Source of the DNA: Pteria penguin
Taxonomy: Eukaryota > Mollusca > Bivalvia > Pterioida > Pteriidae
NCBI GenBank assembly: GCA_035048485.1
Contig: CM068581.1
Location: forward strand, 10,181,430 to 10,245,429
Length of the DNA stretch: 64,000 nt
Direction of reading: 5' to 3'
The translations under genes were made by a program, and so were the position numbers. Below are positions 35,398-46,080 of this stretch, piece by piece; position 1 is the stretch's first letter; every line of letters starts with the position of its first letter. Below the pieces are notes generated by a model. The model had not been told where the DNA came from and did not search any database. It saw nothing but the letters and a program-made list of their open reading frames with translations.

Positions 35398-38300
35398 CGG
35401 TGTTTTATGCCCCAACCAGGTATGGCAGGGGGCATTAAGTGTTTGCTTTGTACGCCCTACCTTCTCTCCGTCCGTCTTTCCGTCACACATTGGTTCCCAG
35501 ATGATAACTCAAGTACCTTTCAACATATTCAAACCAAATTCGGTTCTATTCTTTCTTATCAAGAGAGCAAGAACCCTGTCGATTTTGGGGGTCAATAGGT
35601 CAAGGTCAAGATCATAACTAATGAAAATAGACCGTAATTATATGTTTCTGGGTGATAACTTAAGTATCTTTGAACATATTGAAATCAAATTTGGATATAT
35701 GCTAACTTCCCAACAGAGGAAGATCCCTATCCACTTTGGGGTCAAAATGTCAAAGGTCAAGGCCATAGCTGATGAAAATAGACTGTAATTCTTGGTTTCC
35801 GGGTGATAATTTAAGTACCTTTCAACACATTCGGTTCTATGCTTACTTATCAAGAGAGGAAGAACCCTATTGATTTTGGGGTCAAAAGCTAAAAGATGAA
35901 GGTAACAACTGATGATAATAAACTGTAATTATTGGTTTCCGGATGATAACTCAAGTATCTTTCAACATATTTAAACCAAATTTCGATATATGCTAACTTC
36001 TCAAGAGAGGAAGAACCCTTTTGACTTTGGGGAAAAATGTCAAAGTCAAGATCAAAGCTCATTAAAATAGACTGGAATGATAGGTTTCCGGGTGATAGCT
36101 CAAGTACCTTTCAACATACTCAAGCCAAATTTGGATATATGCTTACTTATCAAGAACCTATGGATTTTGAGGTCAAAAATCAAGGTCACAACAATTGAAA
36201 ATAGACTGTAATTTTTGGTTTCCGGGTCATAACTCATGTACCTTTCAACATGTTCATACCAAATTCGGTTCTATGCTACCTTATCAAGAGAGGAAGAACT
36301 CTATCGATTTTGGGGTCAATAGGTCAAAGGTCACAACTATTGAAAATAGATTGTAATTATTGGTTTCCGGATGATAACTCGAGTATCTTTCAACATATTT
36401 AAACCAAATTTCGATATATGCTAACTTCTCAAGAGAGGAAGAACCCTTTTGACTTTGGGGAAAAATGTCAAGGTCAAGGTCATAGCTCATTAAAATAGAC
36501 TGGAATGATAGGTTTCGGGTGATAGCTCAAGTACCTTTCAACATACTCAAGCCAAATTTGGATATATGCTTACTTATCAAGAACCCAATGGATTTTGAGG
36601 TCAAAAATCAAGGTCACAACAATTGAAAATAGACTGTAATTTTTGGTTTCCGGGTCATAACTCATGTACCTTTCAACATATACATACCAAATTCGGTTCT
36701 ATGCTACCTTATCAAGAGAGGAAGAACTCTATCGATTTTGGGGTCAATAGGTCAAAGGTCACAACTATTGAAAATAGATTGTAATTATTGGTTTCCGGAT
36801 GATAACTCGAGTATCTTTCAACATATTTAAACCAAATTTCGATATATGCTAACTTCTCAAGAGAGGAAGAACCCTTTTGACTTTGGGGAAAAATGTCAAG
36901 GTCAAGGTCATAGCTCATTAAAATAGACTGGAATGATAGGTCTCGGGTGATAGCTCAAGTACCTTTCAACATACTCAAGCCAAATTTGGATATATGCTTA
37001 CTTATCAAGAACCCAATGGATTTTGAGGTCAAAAATCAAGGTCACAACAATTGAAAATAGACTGTAATTTTTGGTTTCCGGGTCATAACTCATGTACCTT
37101 TCAACATATACATACCAAATTCGGTTCTATGCTACCTTATCAAGAGAGGAAGAACTCTATCGATTTTGGGGTCAATAGGTCAAAGGTCACAACTATTGAA
37201 AATAGATTGTAATTATTGGTTTCCGAGTGATAACTCGGGTACGTTTCAACATATTCAATCCAAATTTGGATATATGCTAACTTCTCAAAAGAGGAAGAAC
37301 CGTATCGATTTTTGGATCAAAATGTCAAAGGTCAAGGTCACAGCTCATTAAAATAGACTGTAATTATAGGTTTCCGGGTGATAGCCCAAGTACCTTTCAA
37401 CATATTCAAGCCAAATTTGGATATATGCTTACTTATTAAGAGAGGAAGAACCCTATTGATCTTGAGGTTAATAATCAAGGTCACTACTACTGAAAATAGT
37501 AACTCGGGTACCTTTCAAAATATTCAAAGCAAATTTGGATATATGCTAACTTTTCAAGAGAGGAAGAACCCTATCGACTTTGGGGTCAAAATGTCAAACG
37601 TCAAGGTCACAGCTCATTAAAATACACTGTAATGATAGGTTTCCGGGTGATAGCTCGAGTACCTTTCAACACATTCAAGCCAAATTTGGATATATGCTTA
37701 CTTTTCAAGAGAGGAAGGACCCTATTGAAAATAGACTGTAATTATTGGTTTCCGGGTGATAACACAGATACCTTTAATATATTCATACCAAATTCATTTC
37801 TATGCTTCCTTATCAAGAAAGTAAGAACCCTATAGATTTTGGGGTCAATAGGTCAAAGGTCAAAGTCATAAATAATAATGATAGACTGTAATTATTTGTT
37901 TCTGGGTAATAAGTAAAGTATCTTTCAACATATTCAAATCAAACTCAGTTTTATGCTTAGTTATAAAGAGAGGAAGAGTCCTATCGATTTTGGGGTCAAT
38001 AAGGCAAAGGTCAAGGTCATAACTAATGAAAATACTTATTAGTTTCCGGGTGATAACTCAAGTACCTTTCATTATATATCAACCAAATTTGGATATATGC
38101 TTACTTACCAAGAGACGAATAACCATATGGACTTTGGGGTCAAAAGGTCGAAAGTCTAGGTCATACCTGATGAAAATAATCTGTTATTATTGGTTTTTGG
38201 ATGATTACTCAAGTACTTTTCATGATATTCAAACTAAATTTGGATATATGTTTACTTATCAAGAGAGGAAGAACCTTATTAATTTGAGGGTCATAAGGCC

Positions 38301-38600
38301 AAAGACCAAGGTCACAGCTAATAGAAAAGGCTGAAATTATTGGTTTGCAGGTCATTCCTATGTATTATCACATATTATTAAATACTCATCAGAATATGAT
38401 CATATTTCAGAGGTAATTTAAAATCTTATTAAAAGGGAAGGATACCTGTGGATTTGAGACGCAATATATCAAAAGGCAAAACTACACTACTGATAATATT
38501 TATAGGAGTTATGACCAATGAAACGTAATTTAAGAAAGCGTTTTTTGCCGGTATAAACTGAGTCCACACGGGGACATTTGTTTAACAAACATGCTAGGCT
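35398..38600 (+). mobile_element. composite element with internal ~150-bp tandem repeats
   Basis: It starts with a distinct module (ATGCCCCAACCAGGTATGGC then GGGGGCATTAAGTG and TCCGTC words), contains about 20 diverged units of roughly 136-156 bp (TGATAACTCAAGTACCTTTC; CCAAATTTGGATATATGC; TTATCAAGAGAGGAAGAACC; GGTCAAAGGTCA), and ends with a unique module finishing GGGGACATTTGTTTAACAAA then CATGCT. A short relative with the same end module is in CDC34 intron 4. Mollusc elements with central tandem repeats have been linked to non-autonomous Helitrons, but I see no diagnostic TC start or CTRR end here, so the class is open. Confidence 0.6.
36176..37031 (+). repeat. recent 428-bp higher-order duplication
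   Basis: Within the array, a three-unit block of 428 bp is repeated head to tail almost without change (for example 36284-36490 and 36712-36918 give the same 68-codon reading), and a third partial copy follows to about 37200. Neighbouring single units are much more diverged. Confidence 0.85.
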
Positions 38601-38610
38601 AGGCGACTTT

Positions 38611-38720
38611 CAGTTAATGTAGAGATGATGGATAAATACAAAGCACAAGTCCAAAAATCATAAAACCAGAGGACATACAAAATCAGTGAAAATGAAAAAC
38701 AAATGGAAAATAACAAAATA
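38611..38720 (-). repeat. Naiad copy 1, 3' pseudo-LTR
   Basis: About 110 bp matching 41684-41785 in direct orientation: GATGATGGATAAAT, GGACATACAAAATCAGTGAA, AATGAAAAA and GTGGAAAATAACAAAATAT-type blocks. It lies downstream of the RT end of the element. Confidence 0.75.
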
Positions 38721-38939
38721 TGTCTACTTGAAGAGCATATGTGAACCCCTGTAATGGAGTGAGATCAGGTGCCCGGGGAGAGTGAGCATCTCCTGTTTGC
38801 TAGCAACACCCGTCACATATACCCAGTAGAAAGAGTCAGATCGTGTAAATTCCATATGTATTTATATATGGAGAAGTCGAAGTAGGTAACCTTCTAGTAT
38901 AAAAGGTGTCAAATTTGTGTGAAATGATCGGAATCGGTC

Positions 38940-40112
38940 TCAGTCCAGAATATCATTTAAAAGTCTGGATAACGAGATATCATATGGAGTAATAAGATTC
39001 TCGTAACGACCATAGAATTTCCTCAGTGACGTTGCTAGTCTAGCACATATATAACCCTGGAAAGTCGCTTAGCCCTCAGAACAAAGTCATTGTAATTTGA
39101 ACATGCTCTGGAATAACGTATTAACTGAGATATGAATACGCCGTATGCGGGCGATGATGGAATGTTGCTACTTATGAAAGGAAAGTTTGTGATAGCGAAA
39201 TTGAAATCGTCACGTTTGTCATAGAGTGAGGTGTTCAAATGACCATTAATGTCGAAAGACAACATAATATCTAAATATCTCAAAGTAGAATTACTACTTT
39301 CTGTGGTTTCTTTGACCTCCAGTTCACTTGGATAGATGCTGCTAAGGTAATCCGCGAACGAAGGATTATTAATTGAAAGCAAGTCATCTATATATCTGTA
39401 AGTAAAATTGAAGCCATGAGCCAATTCTTTTTTTCCTTGCGAAAGGAAAGACTGGATGAATTCAGCTTCGTATGAGTAAAGGAATATGTCGGCCAGAAGT
39501 GGAGCACAGTCAGTGCCCATTCGAATGCCGACAATTTGTTGAAAAATCTTTCCTCCAAACACCACAAAAATGTTATCGATAAGAAAGTTCAACATCTGGA
39601 TGACAGCTGTTTCAGTGTATTTATTTTTGGGATCAGAATTTTCCCTAACAAAGTAAGTTTTATCGTGGCCTATTACTATATATTTGAATTTGCGGCTTCC
39701 GTTTTTACTAGTAAATGCATTGTGAATAATTTCCGCTAATCTATCTTTTAATTTCTGATGAGGGATCGTTGTGTAAAGAGTCGAAAAGTCAAAGACTTGA
39801 TAGAGTGAATTTTAGTAAAACTTTTTGATTTTAGATTTTCTAACAACTCTTTTGAATTTTTAAGGATCCACATTTGATTAATTCCACTTCTGGAATATAC
39901 TGTTTCGCAATATCTATGAAGGCCAGATTTAATTTCTGATAATATTTTTGTGAGTAGCATCGGTACAGATTTTGTGGAACACTTCGAGGAACCAGCGATA
40001 AGCGTTGTTTGTAAGGATTTTTGTGCATTTTGGGAATGCAGTAAAATATGGAAGTTCTAAATTTAATTTATTTGTGTCAATACCAAACGTACTGAGGACA
40101 GATTTATGATTC
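38940..40112 (-). pseudogene. Naiad copy 1 reverse transcriptase, frameshifted
   Basis: RT of the PLE/telomerase-like group. Visible blocks: LENHKSVLSTFG; MHKNPYKQR; LLTKILSEIKSGL and GINQMWILKNSKE; motif A FDFSTLYTTIPHQKLK (near 39760); IVGIRMGTDCAPLLADIFLY (motif B region; the related copy has GIPMGTNCAPLL); and the catalytic YRYIDDLLSINN (YIDD). The C-terminal part continues in another frame through CARLATSLRKFYGRYENLIT to a TGA at 38940. I count frameshifts near 40115, 40000, 39790 and 39055. The longest intact frame is 39035-39595. Confidence 0.8.
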
Positions 40113-41714
40113 TCAAGTACTTCCGAAACCGAAAAGTTCCTCGCAGCAGTTCATAATATTCTCAAAATTTTGGCTCCATGTGAATGATCTGGGTTCTCTG
40201 TATTTTGGACCTTTAAGTAAAAGTTCTCTTAATTTAGTGTTTTTAACAATATCAAGATCACAAGTAATGACATGGCCAAAAGGAGAATATACAAAATTAG
40301 ATAAGGAAAATGCACACGGTTGAGGATGACATGCAAAGTTGCTTAGATCAAGACACTGTAGAAACCATTTGTTATCATAAATTTTGGATGCAACTGATGG
40401 CGTGTAGCTATAGGAAATACATGGCGGATCTTTGTTTTTGAAATATGGAGGTATTTTCTCTAAAACAGACTTATGATTTAAAATTTGGCCAAAATTTAAA
40501 TAATCAATGCCTTTATTTGCAAATTTAATTTTGATGAAAGGGCGATTAGATTTTTCCATAGATATATCTGACTTGACGGGACGAAAAAGTCTAGCGGTCG
40601 ATATGTCCATAATAATGTCATCTAGTCTATTCTCTGCAGAGCTTATATCAGTATATATACGGTGTCTGGACGATACGTACAACTCGTGTAATTTTCTGAG
40701 TGAAATAGAATAAAGTTTTGTACGAATGTGATGAAGACCCAAAGGTTTATTTATAAATGACAAAAGAGCATCAAAGGAAATATTATGTATTTCAGGTTTG
40801 TTGTATTTGCATGTACCATGACTTCGATGCCTCCTCTGGCTTTTGTTAAATAAACCGAGTACGTTAACTGATTGACACGCAGGACTAGTTACGTTACCAA
40901 TACTACTAATATTGTCATTGCATCCATAGGGTGAAGCAGCGCCGAGACGTCTTATCCAGTATTCTTTTCTTTTCCGGCGAAAAGGAGTGCTCAAATTGGC
41001 ATTGTTTGTGGGGTGATATATTTTTTCTATAATTCTAATTTTCATTGAGAGAATAGAGTGGTCAGGCTGGTTGAAGTGGCGATAGAGTAATTGGTTTCCG
41101 CCACAATTTAGTTTGGACCTGTGACCTGATACTCTTGTACGTAGTTGTCCCTTTGTCTCTCCAACATATATTAACCCACAAAGTCAACACTCAATACCAT
41201 ATACAATATTTGAACTCTTACAATTCAAATAGTCAAAACTATGGGTATGAAAGTTATGTCTGCTTAAATTACTCGTAAAAGAATTGTCTGTAATTAAGAT
41301 GTTGCAAGTTTTGCAATTTTTGGTCCCGCATTTAGATATTTCACAATCATAAGGGGAGAATTGGTAATCTTTAATTACGTCAACTAGCTTAACCTTACAG
41401 GGCTTGATGTTTATGAAGCCATCCGCATGTTGATACCAGAGTTCATTATTAGTGCTTACCACAAATGTCTGATTTCTAACGTCATTTAAGATAATATTGG
41501 GGACACCTAAGTTAACTGTTATGCACGTGTCCTTGCACATTGCAGTTTGAGGCCTTTTTATAGTGGGCGACGCCTCAGCCACTATGGTTTTCTTATTAAC
41601 ATTATCCATATATATATATAAAGGACTGCCCGACAAGTGTCCTCGGGAACAAATTGTCCACCAGCATTGACACATGGACAGTTGTTGAAATGTAAAGATG
41701 ATGGATAAATCCAA
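40113..41714 (-). pseudogene. Naiad copy 1 GIY-YIG endonuclease and linker, single in-frame UGA
   Basis: One reading frame of 534 codons broken only by TGA at 41184-41186. Domains: a Cys-rich lead (ISKCGTKNCKTCNIL), the GIY-like NIVYGIEC, then UGA-LCGLIYVGETKGQLRTR (the YIG part and catalytic Arg), the HR and HFNQPDH histidines of the CCHH zinc motif, a basic KSQRRHRSH segment, and a linker ending FGHVITCDLDIVKN and KGPKYREPRSFTW, which is conserved just upstream of the RT in Naiads. The UGA falls between the two cysteines of CxxC. It may be a nonsense mutation or, as in some clam Naiads, a selenocysteine codon. The CxC linker motif is degenerate here (CAF). Confidence 0.8.
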
Positions 41715-41785
41715 ACCATAAGTCTAAAACTCATGGACATACAAAATCAGTGAAAATGAAAAATAAGTGGAAAATAACAAAATAT
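41684..41785 (-). repeat. Naiad copy 1, 5' pseudo-LTR
   Basis: Direct-repeat partner of 38611-38720, about 80-85% alike by eye with a small gap. The N-terminal codons of the endonuclease frame start inside it. Confidence 0.75.
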
Positions 41786-42010
41786 CAATGCTATGTCAAT
41801 GCTCACCATTCGGTTTAGCAGGGCTTTGTCAATGCTTAACTCTCGGACAGACGGGGTTATGTCAATGCTCACCACTCGGCTAACCAGGGCTATCTCAATG
41901 CTCACCACTCGGCTAACCAGGGCCATCTCAATGCTCACCACTTGGCTAAACAGGGCTATCTCAATGCTCACCACTTGGCTAAACAGGATCACTTCTATGC
42001 TTACTTCTCG
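41786..42010. repeat. 33-bp minisatellite, about 7 units
   Basis: Units of TCAATGCTCACCACTCGGCT plus AACCAGGGCTATC. Because 33 is divisible by three, both strands give spurious repetitive peptides. It lies immediately at the 5' end of Naiad copy 1. Confidence 0.9.
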
Positions 42011-42260
42011 GCAAGTGAGATTTTCATACGTACAACTCAGATATGTTATGTGCTATATGCAGATGTCTATAATTTTTTCATCTTGACTCAATGCAAATTG
42101 TGACAAAAACACAGGTTATGACTTTGATGAAAACTGCATATCTTTTGACAAAATCAAAAAGAGGAACACCATAAATAACGTCACAGGAATCATTGCATTT
42201 ATTGAGTGATGTATCATAATATCACAAAAAGACAATTGATATTAGGTAAATGTATACTAA

Positions 42261-42726
42261 GGAAAAAGGAGGAGTTACTGGCTCAGTTATGTGGCAGAAG
42301 TCACCATGGAGCTATACAATACATGAATATAAATAATATACTAGAACATATAACACATTACAAAAATATTTGATTGTAGTGCAATTACGATACCGACTTA
42401 GGACGGTCATTTAATTTGACAAAAGCCAAACAAATGGTGTGGTTAACCGGTTTACGGGCCCACCTTCCCACTCAACATTACAGCAGAACAATCAAAGGAC
42501 GTACATTTAAAAATTTATAAATAATCCTCCATGTAAAGAACAAGGGTCAACAGGTATCGCATATTGAGAGGTCATAAAAATATAAACACGTAAGGTATTG
42601 TAAAACACATAATGGTATAAAAATATATGCGACATCAACATGATAAACGTGCTCTGCCAGTCTGAAAGCGAGCTAAGACCCTAGATCTGTAGGAGTCCCG
42701 ACTAACAGTCAGAGGGGACGAGGTTC
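42261..42726 (+). repeat. 460-bp dispersed repeat, copy A
   Basis: Near-identical over its whole length to 52939-53400 (GGAGTTACTGGCTCAGTTAT at the start; TAGGAGTCCCGACTAACAGT then CAGAGGGGACGAGGTTC at the end). Part of it recurs inverted at 50978-51147. No clear terminal inverted repeats or coding content. It abuts the linker end of Naiad copy 3. Confidence 0.85.
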
Positions 42727-43640
42727 CTGTTCTTTTTTACACCAACGTTTACAATATGTAGTTAAAGCATCTTCTATAACGTCACGGCATTTATTGAAAT
42801 CTATCCTAGACGGTAACCTATATTTAGGTCCTTTTCCAAAAAGGGTGCGCAATTTCTTGTCCGAAATACAGTTTAGGTCACCAGTAATAACATGACCTGC
42901 CGGTTTATAAACATATTTAGAAATTTTTAGAACACGACGAAGGAATAGAGTATGAAACATCAGGGTTAGATGTAACTTTATTATAATTTAAAATAATATT
43001 TCTTATAGGCTTTTTGTACTGGTAACAAAGTGGAGGTTCGAAATTCTCAAAATATTGGGGGATTTTAGATGTGACTCTATGATCACTGAAAAAATTAGAA
43101 ATGTTAAGTAGATCGAAGCCTTTATTAATAAATTTAATTTTGAGAAATTGCTGCTTGGGTGGAAGAGACGGAATACGAGGAAATTGTTTATTATATGAAA
43201 ATAAAATAATCAAATTGAGTTTATATCAATCAGAATTGCGTAAACTTCGAAGATCAGCTTCGTCCAGGATAGGTTTCAATTTATTTACCGGAATAGAGGA
43301 TAGTGCATTCAAAAGTTCATGACGGCCATTATTTTTTTGCGATAAATAGAAGATCGTTTAATGACCTATTTAAACGATTACGTTTTCTGATTTTACGATT
43401 ACGGCGACGACCATGTGACCTACGTTTTCTAATAGTTTTATGTTTTAATGTAAAAATATTGATCTTATTCTGACGAGAAGAAATATTACCTTGTCGATAT
43501 ATTTGGTCGTTGAGACCGAGAGGGTATAGGGTTTGTAGTTGTTTAATCCAGTAGAGCTCGGTTTCCAAAAGTCGTTTTTTAACATCTGATTTCGTATCAC
43601 CTGGTAATTTAGAGATATTTTCTACTGGAGTTATTTTCAC
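42727..43640 (-). mobile_element. Naiad-type element, copy 3 (truncated)
   Basis: The - strand holds the end of the GIY-YIG domain (ETELYWIKQLQTLYPLGLND), a very basic stretch (KRRSHGRRRNRKIRKRNRLN), a frameshift at about 43325, then NNGRHELLNALSSIPVNKLK, a TGA within NSD-YKLN, the IKFINKGFDLLN block, and after another shift ISKYVYKPAGHVITGDLNCI and KGPKYRLPSRIDF. It stops at the 460-bp repeat before any RT. The 5' end is truncated next to the LITAF exon. Confidence 0.75.
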
Positions 43641-43786
43641 TAAATAAATTGCAGGAATAAACAGAAAAACATGTCCTCTATTGATCGTATTTGATGATCG
43701 TGAGGTAATTAATCAAAACAGTAATACAATAGGCAAATGTTGATTTGCTGACTTTCTCCACTTTGAGAAAACACAAGAAATTGCGC

Positions 43787-43895
43787 TCACATCTTGACAT
43801 ATTTGCCTAGTCTGTTACCACATGTGGGACAAATGTGCACGACATCTTTGCAGCCGTTCAAGAAGAATGGGATAGCACAACAACAAAGGATCAAT
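43787..43895 (-). CDS. terminal exon of a LITAF-domain protein
   Basis: After a good acceptor (CTCTCTTCTTTACAG at 43896 and above) the - strand reads LILCCCAIPFFLNGCKDVVH then ICPTCGNRLGKYVKM and a TGA at 43787-43789. This is the second half of a LITAF domain: hydrophobic membrane-inserting stretch, C-K-D-V-x-H, then the CPxCG zinc knuckle and the G-x-Y end. LITAF proteins are monotopic endosomal/lysosomal membrane proteins. The first half, with its own CPxC pair, should be in an upstream exon at higher coordinates; I could not find it, and that region is filled by the satellite and transposons. It could be a real gene with a distant exon or an orphan exon. Confidence 0.7.
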
Positions 43896-44156
43896 CTGTA
43901 AAGAAGAGAGATCGATCATATATTTGGATGTAGTTCTGCAAGAAAAGTAGTTGTATATATCATGCATGTTAAACTTATTGAAATTAAATTCTGCCGAACT
44001 CATTACGAACTCAACTTTCGAGAGCTCAGAGACCTAAGTAAGATGTATTAATATCAGTCATGTACAGAAGAAATCACAATGTAATGTGGTGAAGGAAGAC
44101 ACAAAGAATATAATTACCAATATGATGGCAATTCAACTTAAAAGGGTGAAGGATAA

Positions 44157-45761
44157 GGGGACGACCATTTGATTCTGATTGGGGGAGGGGGGGGGCACTT
44201 TTTGAAAATAAATATTCTGACCCTGAAAATCTTGCTTTGACTGAAATGAAAATAAATATTCTGGCAACTAGCCTGAATATATACCAGATCATGCAAATTT
44301 AAGCTGAATGTCGATTTTTTTCAGGCTGGCTTCGCTCGCCAGATTGCTCCATGTACTATAATGTGTAGTAGTGTAACTGTGTATTCCATATTTCAGCGGA
44401 ATTTTAAGCATTGGACAAATCGTGTTATTTGTTCAACAAATCTCGATAGAATCGTTGCTTTTTAAAAATATATTTGCATGTCCACTTTGAGGGGCAGACA
44501 GGTGACAAGGGCCCTACCCTCTGCTTTCTGAGAGATTTCCTCTTCAGATTCGCGTGCCAGGTACACCAATATTTTTAAGGGGCAGGCTTGGTGTAGTGGT
44601 TAAGCGCTTTGCTTGCGGCGCCGACGATCCGGGTTCGATTCCCGGGTTACGCCACTATGTTTAAGAGGTTGGTTACCTCCTGCTTCCATGTCGTGATATA
44701 ACTGAAAAATTGTTGAAAGCGACGTAAAACACCAATCAACCAACCAATATTTTAACGTTAAAACGAGTGGCCAAAAGGGATCCTAATTGAATTTGTCTCA
44801 TCTCTCACTTAAGCACATATGCAAAGTTTATGTTTAAATTAAATTATGTGCATTTAAAAATTTATGGTGGCCATATTTGTTGACAGTATTTTATTCCTTT
44901 TAAGTTTCATTCAAATCGATGCAACAGGACATTCGTCAAATGAATTTAAAACATGTTTTCAATGTAAAATAAACACAAACATAACTGAGAACAAAAGTAA
45001 AACAACAAAAATGTGTATCTTCACTTAACATGATAACAAAAGCAAAAAGAGTCCCAAATGGGCCTCTATTGTTCACCTTAGACATAGGGAACAATGCACA
45101 ATGATATTGAACAATGATTGTAGATGGCCATAAGTCTTAAGTTTCTTTAAAACTTTTAAAACAAGTAAAATTGTACATGAGGAACATCTTTGCTTAATAT
45201 CTACCAAGATTTCTCAAATTTAATCTAGAAGTAGGGAAGTCAAAGTTAGAAATGTGAAAAATCAATATATCAAAAATATTTATGAAATGCTTTTTTTCAT
45301 TAAAATAACATAGTTCAAAGTAAGTCAAAATCGAATAAAATATTATCATTCGGGTAGGAAGCCAAACAGCAAAAGTTCCTCACACATCCTTCTATAGTGA
45401 TAAATGGAAATTATCCCTCTTGATACAAGTGACTCCGAGAGACTATACACTTCACTATAGAAACTAGTAATATAAAGACTTCTGCAATTAAAGTAGTGTT
45501 TGCATATTTGTTAGTTTACCTTATATTAGAATGTGTTTTATTGATAAAATATTATTATAGAAGGATGACTGTGTGAATGGCATATAATTACAATGCAATT
45601 CAACAAGTATTTGTTGGCGACAAAAAGTCAAGAAAATAAATAATCTGTCCGAGGATATTAAGGAAATAAATATTCTATCCTTCAAAGATCTGTTAATTAA
45701 AAATCTGACTCGATCAAATTTGCCAGCCCTCCCCCCACCTCAAAATCAAACGATCGTCCCC
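44157..45761. mobile_element. PIF/Harbinger-like element, 1.6 kb, TAA target duplication
   Basis: Terminal inverted repeats GGGGACGACCATTTGATT (left) and AATCAAACGATCGTCCCC (right) followed inward by G-rich or C-rich runs and ATAAATATTCT words. TAA flanks both ends (44154-44156, 45762-45764). Joining the flanks restores a satellite unit, confirming both ends. No transposase is recognised; a SINE is nested inside. Confidence 0.75.
44579..44745 (+). mobile_element. tRNA-derived SINE (family 2), intact target duplication
   Basis: Head with A box TGGTGTAGTGGTTAAGC and B box GGGTTCGATTCCC, then TAAGAGGTTGGTTACCTCCT, CTGAAAAATTGTTGAAAG and a tail GACGTAAAACACCAATCAAC. Flanked by AATATTTTTAA and AATATTTTAA. 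It lies within the PIF/Harbinger-like element, hence later than it. Same family as 45902-46072 and 60482-60656. Confidence 0.85.
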
Positions 45762-45901
45762 TAACACGCCAAGATTCAATCGGCAACATAGTGGCGATCA
45801 ACGTAAAGTGCTAGAGGATAACATCATCGCAAGATTCAATCACCAATATGGTGGCGATATCTGAAATGTAGCAGACGATAACAGCACATGAGGATTTAAT
45901 T

Positions 45902-46072
45902 AGGTGGTTGGTTGATTGGTGTTTTACGTCGAATTCAACAATTTTTCAGTGATATTGCGACATGGGAGCGGGCTCTAACCAACCTCCTCAACCTAGTGGC
46001 GCAATCAGGGAATCGAAACCGGATTGTCGGTTCCGCAAGTCAAGCGCTTCAACAGTACAGGAAGCCTGTCCA
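45902..46072 (-). mobile_element. tRNA-derived SINE (family 2), minus strand, in satellite
   Basis: Reverse complement of the same SINE, more diverged in the head (B box GGTTTCGATTCCC). It interrupts a diverged satellite unit: GAGGATTTAAT on the left continues as GATATGGTGGCGAG on the right. Confidence 0.8.
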
Positions 46073-46080
46073 AGCGATAT

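Larger units (their letters stand above)
38611..41785 (-). mobile_element. Naiad-type Penelope-like retroelement, copy 1
   Basis: Order on the - strand: pseudo-LTR, N-terminal GIY-YIG endonuclease, a linker, reverse transcriptase, 3' UTR, pseudo-LTR. Canonical Penelope elements have the endonuclease after the RT; the permuted order with N-terminal GIY-YIG is the hallmark of the Naiad/Chlamys clade described in invertebrates, protists and green plants. The coding part is broken by one UGA, an internal deletion and several frameshifts. The 5' end abuts a 33-bp minisatellite, in keeping with the reported Naiad preference for simple repeats. Confidence 0.85.

Noticed and set aside
38740..38840. 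SECIS element in the 3' UTR of Naiad copy 1 (GTGAC ... CTGAT on the - strand)
   Set aside because: The quartet-like words are present and GGTG/CACC could pair, but the helix between them is weak and the adenine loop is not convincing by eye. It needs a proper SECIS search.
41747..42086. Repetitive peptides on both strands
   Set aside because: 33-bp minisatellite with a period divisible by three.
43815..44003. 62-codon - strand frame across the LITAF exon
   Set aside because: It is in the wrong frame; the LITAF motif is read in another frame starting after the splice acceptor.
44579..44655. Functional tRNA gene
   Set aside because: A and B boxes are good, but the acceptor stem does not pair cleanly and the unit continues into a SINE body and tail, repeated at two other sites.
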